From: Calliopsis andreniformis
Taxonomy: Eukaryota > Arthropoda > Insecta > Hymenoptera > Andrenidae
Direction: 5' to 3'
Assembly (NCBI RefSeq): GCF_051401765.1
Contig: NW_027480464.1
Location: 1,860,001 to 1,924,000 of the forward strand
DNA: 64,000 bases
The position numbers and the translations under genes were made by a program. Below are positions 61,786 through 64,000 of the stretch, in pieces. The first letter of the stretch is position 1, and each line of letters starts with the position of its first letter. The notes under the pieces are model-generated. The model saw nothing but the letters and a program-made list of their open reading frames with translations, was not told where the DNA came from and did no database searches.

Positions 61786-64000
61786 ATGCCTCAATCCTCA
61801 ATCCTCAATCCTCAGTCATCAAACCTCAATCCTGAATCCTCAATCCTGTATCCTCAATCTTCAGACCTCAGGCCTGAACAATCAGATGTCAATCCTCAAT
61901 CCTCAATAGAATATCATCAATTCACAGTTTTCAATACTCAATACTCAATCTTCAATCCTCAATCCTCAATCCTCAATCCTCAATCCTCAATCGTCATTCT
62001 TCAATCCTCAATACTCAATCTTCAATCCTCAATCCTCAATCCTCAATTCTCAAACCTCATTCTACAATCCTCAATACCCAATCCTCAAACTTCAATCCTC
62101 AATCCTCAATCCTCAATACTCAATCCTCAATCCTCAAACCTCAGTCCTCAAACCCCAATCCTCAACCCTCAGCCCTCATCCTCAATCCTCGATCCTAAAT
62201 TCTCAATCCTCAAACCTCAAACCTCAATCCTCAACCGTCAGTCCTCGTCCTCAATCCTCAACCCTCAATCCTCAATCCTCAGTCCTCAATCTTCAATCCT
62301 CAATACTCAATATTCAATCCTCAATCCTCAATCCTCAATCCTCAATCCTCAATCTTCAATCCCCAATAATCAATCTTCAATCCTCAATCCTCAATCCTCA
62401 ATCCTGAATCCTCAATTCTCAATCCTCAAATCTCAATCCCCAATCCTCAGTCCTCAGTCCTCAAACCTCAATCCTCAACCCTCTGCCCTCATCCTCAATT
62501 CTCAATCCTCAATCCTCAATCCTCAATCTTCAATCCTCAATACTCAATCTTCAATAATCAATCCTCAATTCTCAATCCTCAATCATCATTCTTCAATCCT
62601 CAATACCCAATCCTCAATCCTCAATCCTCAATCCTCAATCCTCAATCCTCAGTTCTCAAACCTCAATCGCCAATCCTCAGCCCCCATCCTCAATTCTCAA
62701 TCCTCATTCTTCAATCATCAATATTCAATCTTCAGTCCTCAATCCTCAATCCTCAATCCTCAATCCTCAATCCTCAATGTTGAATCCGCAATACCCAATC
62801 CTCAATCTTCAATCCTCAATCCTCAAACCTCACCCCTCAATCCTCAATAATCAATCCTCAATCCTCAGTCCTCAAACCTCAAACCTCAATCTTCAATCCT
62901 CAATACTCAATCTTCAATCCTCCGTCCACAATCCTCAACCCTCAATCCTCACTCCTCAATCGTCAGGCTTCAATCCTCAATACTCAATCTTCAATCCTCA
63001 ATCCTCAATCCTCATTCCTCAATCCTCATTCTTCAATCCTCAATACCCAATCCTCAATCTTCAATCCTCAATCCTCAATCCTCAATTCTCAATCCTCAAT
63101 CCTCAGACCTAAGTCCTCAAATCTCAATCCTCAACCCTCAGCTCTCATCCTCAATCCTCAATCCTCAATCTTCAACCCTCAATCCTCAATCCTCAAGCCT
63201 CAACCCTCAATCCTCAATCCTCAGTCCTCAAACCTCAATTCTGAATCCTCAATCTTCAGACCTCAGATCTCAACAATCAGATGTCAATCCTGAATCCTTA
63301 ATAGAATATCATCAATTCACAGTTTTCAATACCCAATACTCAATCTGCAATCTTCAAATCTCTATTCACATACATCAATTCTCATCACTCAACCCTCAAC
63401 ACTCAGTCTGCAATCCTCAATCTTCAACCCTCAATCCTCAATACTCAATCCTCAATCCTCAATCGTCAATACTAAATACTCAATCTTCAATCCTCAATCC
63501 TCAATCCTCAATCCTCAATCCTCAATCCTCAATCTTCCATCGTCAATACTCAATCTTCAATCCTCAATCCTCAATCCGCAATCCTCAGTGCTCAATCCTC
63601 AATCCTCAATCCTCAAACCTCTATCTTCAGTCCTCAATACTCAATCTGCAATCCTCAATACACAATCTTCAATCCTCAATCCTCAATCCTCAATCCTCAA
63701 TCCTCATTCTTCAATCCTCAACACCCAATGTTCAATCTTCAATCCTCAATCCTCGATCCTCAATTCTCAATCCTCAATCCTCAATCCACAGACCTCAAAC
63801 ATCAATACTCAACCCTCAGTCCTCGTCCTCAATCCACAACACTCAATCCTCGATCATCAATTTTCAATCATCAATATTCAATCTTCAATCCTCAATCCTC
63901 AATCCTCAATACTCAATCCTCAATACTCGACCATCAGCCCTCAATTCTCAATACTCAATAGAATATCCTGAATTCTCAGGATTCAATACTCAAACCTCAA
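61786..64000 (+). repeat. Copy of 51.3-53.5 kb running off the right end (offset 10,469)
   Basis: Truncated a core (61,909), right-hand A core (63,304) and B core (63,961) all keep an offset of 10,469 bp from 51,440, 52,835 and 53,492. From about 62.9 kb the private variants (TCCACAATCCTCAACC, CTCAAACCTCTATCTTC) match the 54.1-55.4 kb copy (offset 8,611) better, so this copy is a mosaic. The window ends inside the B unit. Confidence 0.82.

Larger units (their letters stand above)
1..64000 (+). repeat. Heptanucleotide satellite array (TCAATCC)n with higher-order structure
   Basis: Every stretch of the window parses into heptads related to TCAATCC. The common variants are TCAATCT, TCAATAC, TCAACCC, TCAAACC, TCAGTCC, TCAGACC, TCATTCT, ACAATCC, GCAATCC, TCGATCC and TGAATCC. 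The orientation never flips. Uninterrupted consensus runs are short; the longest I found are about eight heptads, for example near 56,135-56,190. Variant heptads recur in fixed order over kilobases, which marks a higher-order repeat produced by block duplication rather than slippage alone. No unique sequence longer than a few heptads was found. The strand given is that of the C-rich TCAATCC form. The array runs off both ends of the window. Confidence 0.98.

Noticed and set aside
832..63971. Dozens of + strand open frames of 60-528 codons as protein genes
   Set aside because: They overlap in different frames while giving the same SILNPQS-like peptide, which is the automatic result of a 7-bp repeat. 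Most start at chance ATG or TTG variants, have no distinctive domain, and end at random variant stops (CCTGAATCC, CCTTAATCC, CATAAATCC).
1..64000. A single giant Q/N-rich repetitive protein gene split by introns or errors
   Set aside because: Variant stops lie in all three frames at sites shared by many copies, indels are in whole heptads of 7 bases (not multiples of 3), and six-base heptads shift the frame freely. There is no sign of frame maintenance.
1..64000. CRISPR array
   Set aside because: There are no alternating constant repeats and unique spacers; everything is a relative of one 7-bp word.
1..64000. Telomeric repeat
   Set aside because: The - strand unit GGATTGA is a heptamer with a G-rich strand, but it is not a telomere sequence I know, and the variant content and kilobase blocks are unlike a telomerase product. 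A subtelomeric position remains possible.
1..64000. CENP-B box or known alpha-type centromeric monomer
   Set aside because: No 17-bp box of that kind (TTCG...CGGG pattern) is seen, and G and CpG are too rare; there is no ~171-bp monomer.

Overview
The whole 64 kb is one tandem-repeat array. Its basic unit is a 7-bp word, TCAATCC on the + strand (GGATTGA on the - strand), repeated roughly 9,000 times in one orientation. I see no protein gene, RNA gene, transposon, CRISPR array or other unique sequence. The + strand is C/T/A-rich and almost free of G. Such a satellite suggests a eukaryotic, probably heterochromatic, pericentromeric or subtelomeric locus. The sequence alone does not identify the species.

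The array is not a simple microsatellite. Most heptads differ from the consensus by one or two bases, and the variants occur in fixed orders that recur over hundreds to thousands of bases. Two strongly diverged but still heptad-phased cores act as landmarks. Core A (TCAATAG then AATAT..TCAATTC, continuing about 120 bp) occurs about 59 times. Core B (AATATCCTGAATTCTCAGGAT) occurs 15 times. A and B match at 27 of 32 positions, so they appear related. Subtypes of A (a: GAATATCATC; b: GAATATAATC; c: GAACATAGTC or GAATATAGTC; d: GAATATTATC) follow a recurring order a-(609 bp)-a-(769 bp)-c-(420 bp)-d, then a linker, then B. This is a higher-order repeat of several kilobases.

Layout: 1-4.3 kb holds a left, more diverged version (B, d, a, b, c, d). 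4.3-20 kb holds three a-a-c-d quartets with B linkers plus a b-b-c-d block, tied together by near-identical kilobase copies at offsets of 6,551, 10,179 and 5,144 bp. 20-25 kb holds b-b-c and degenerate or truncated modules. 25-47 kb looks like a recent amplification: 35.0-46.9 kb can be assembled almost completely from pieces of 27.1-33.8 kb, with clear chimeric junctions. 47-50.5 kb is a mixed transition zone. 50.5-64 kb is a distinct subfamily with its own truncated A variants and copies at offsets of 1,858, 5,246 and 10,469 bp.

Many long open frames exist on the + strand, but they are a by-product of the repeat. Because 7 is not divisible by 3, all three forward frames read the same heptapeptide SILNPQS, and all three reverse frames meet a TGA every seven codons. 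None is called as a gene. All copy offsets and counts were worked out by eye from landmark positions and should be treated as accurate to a few bases.
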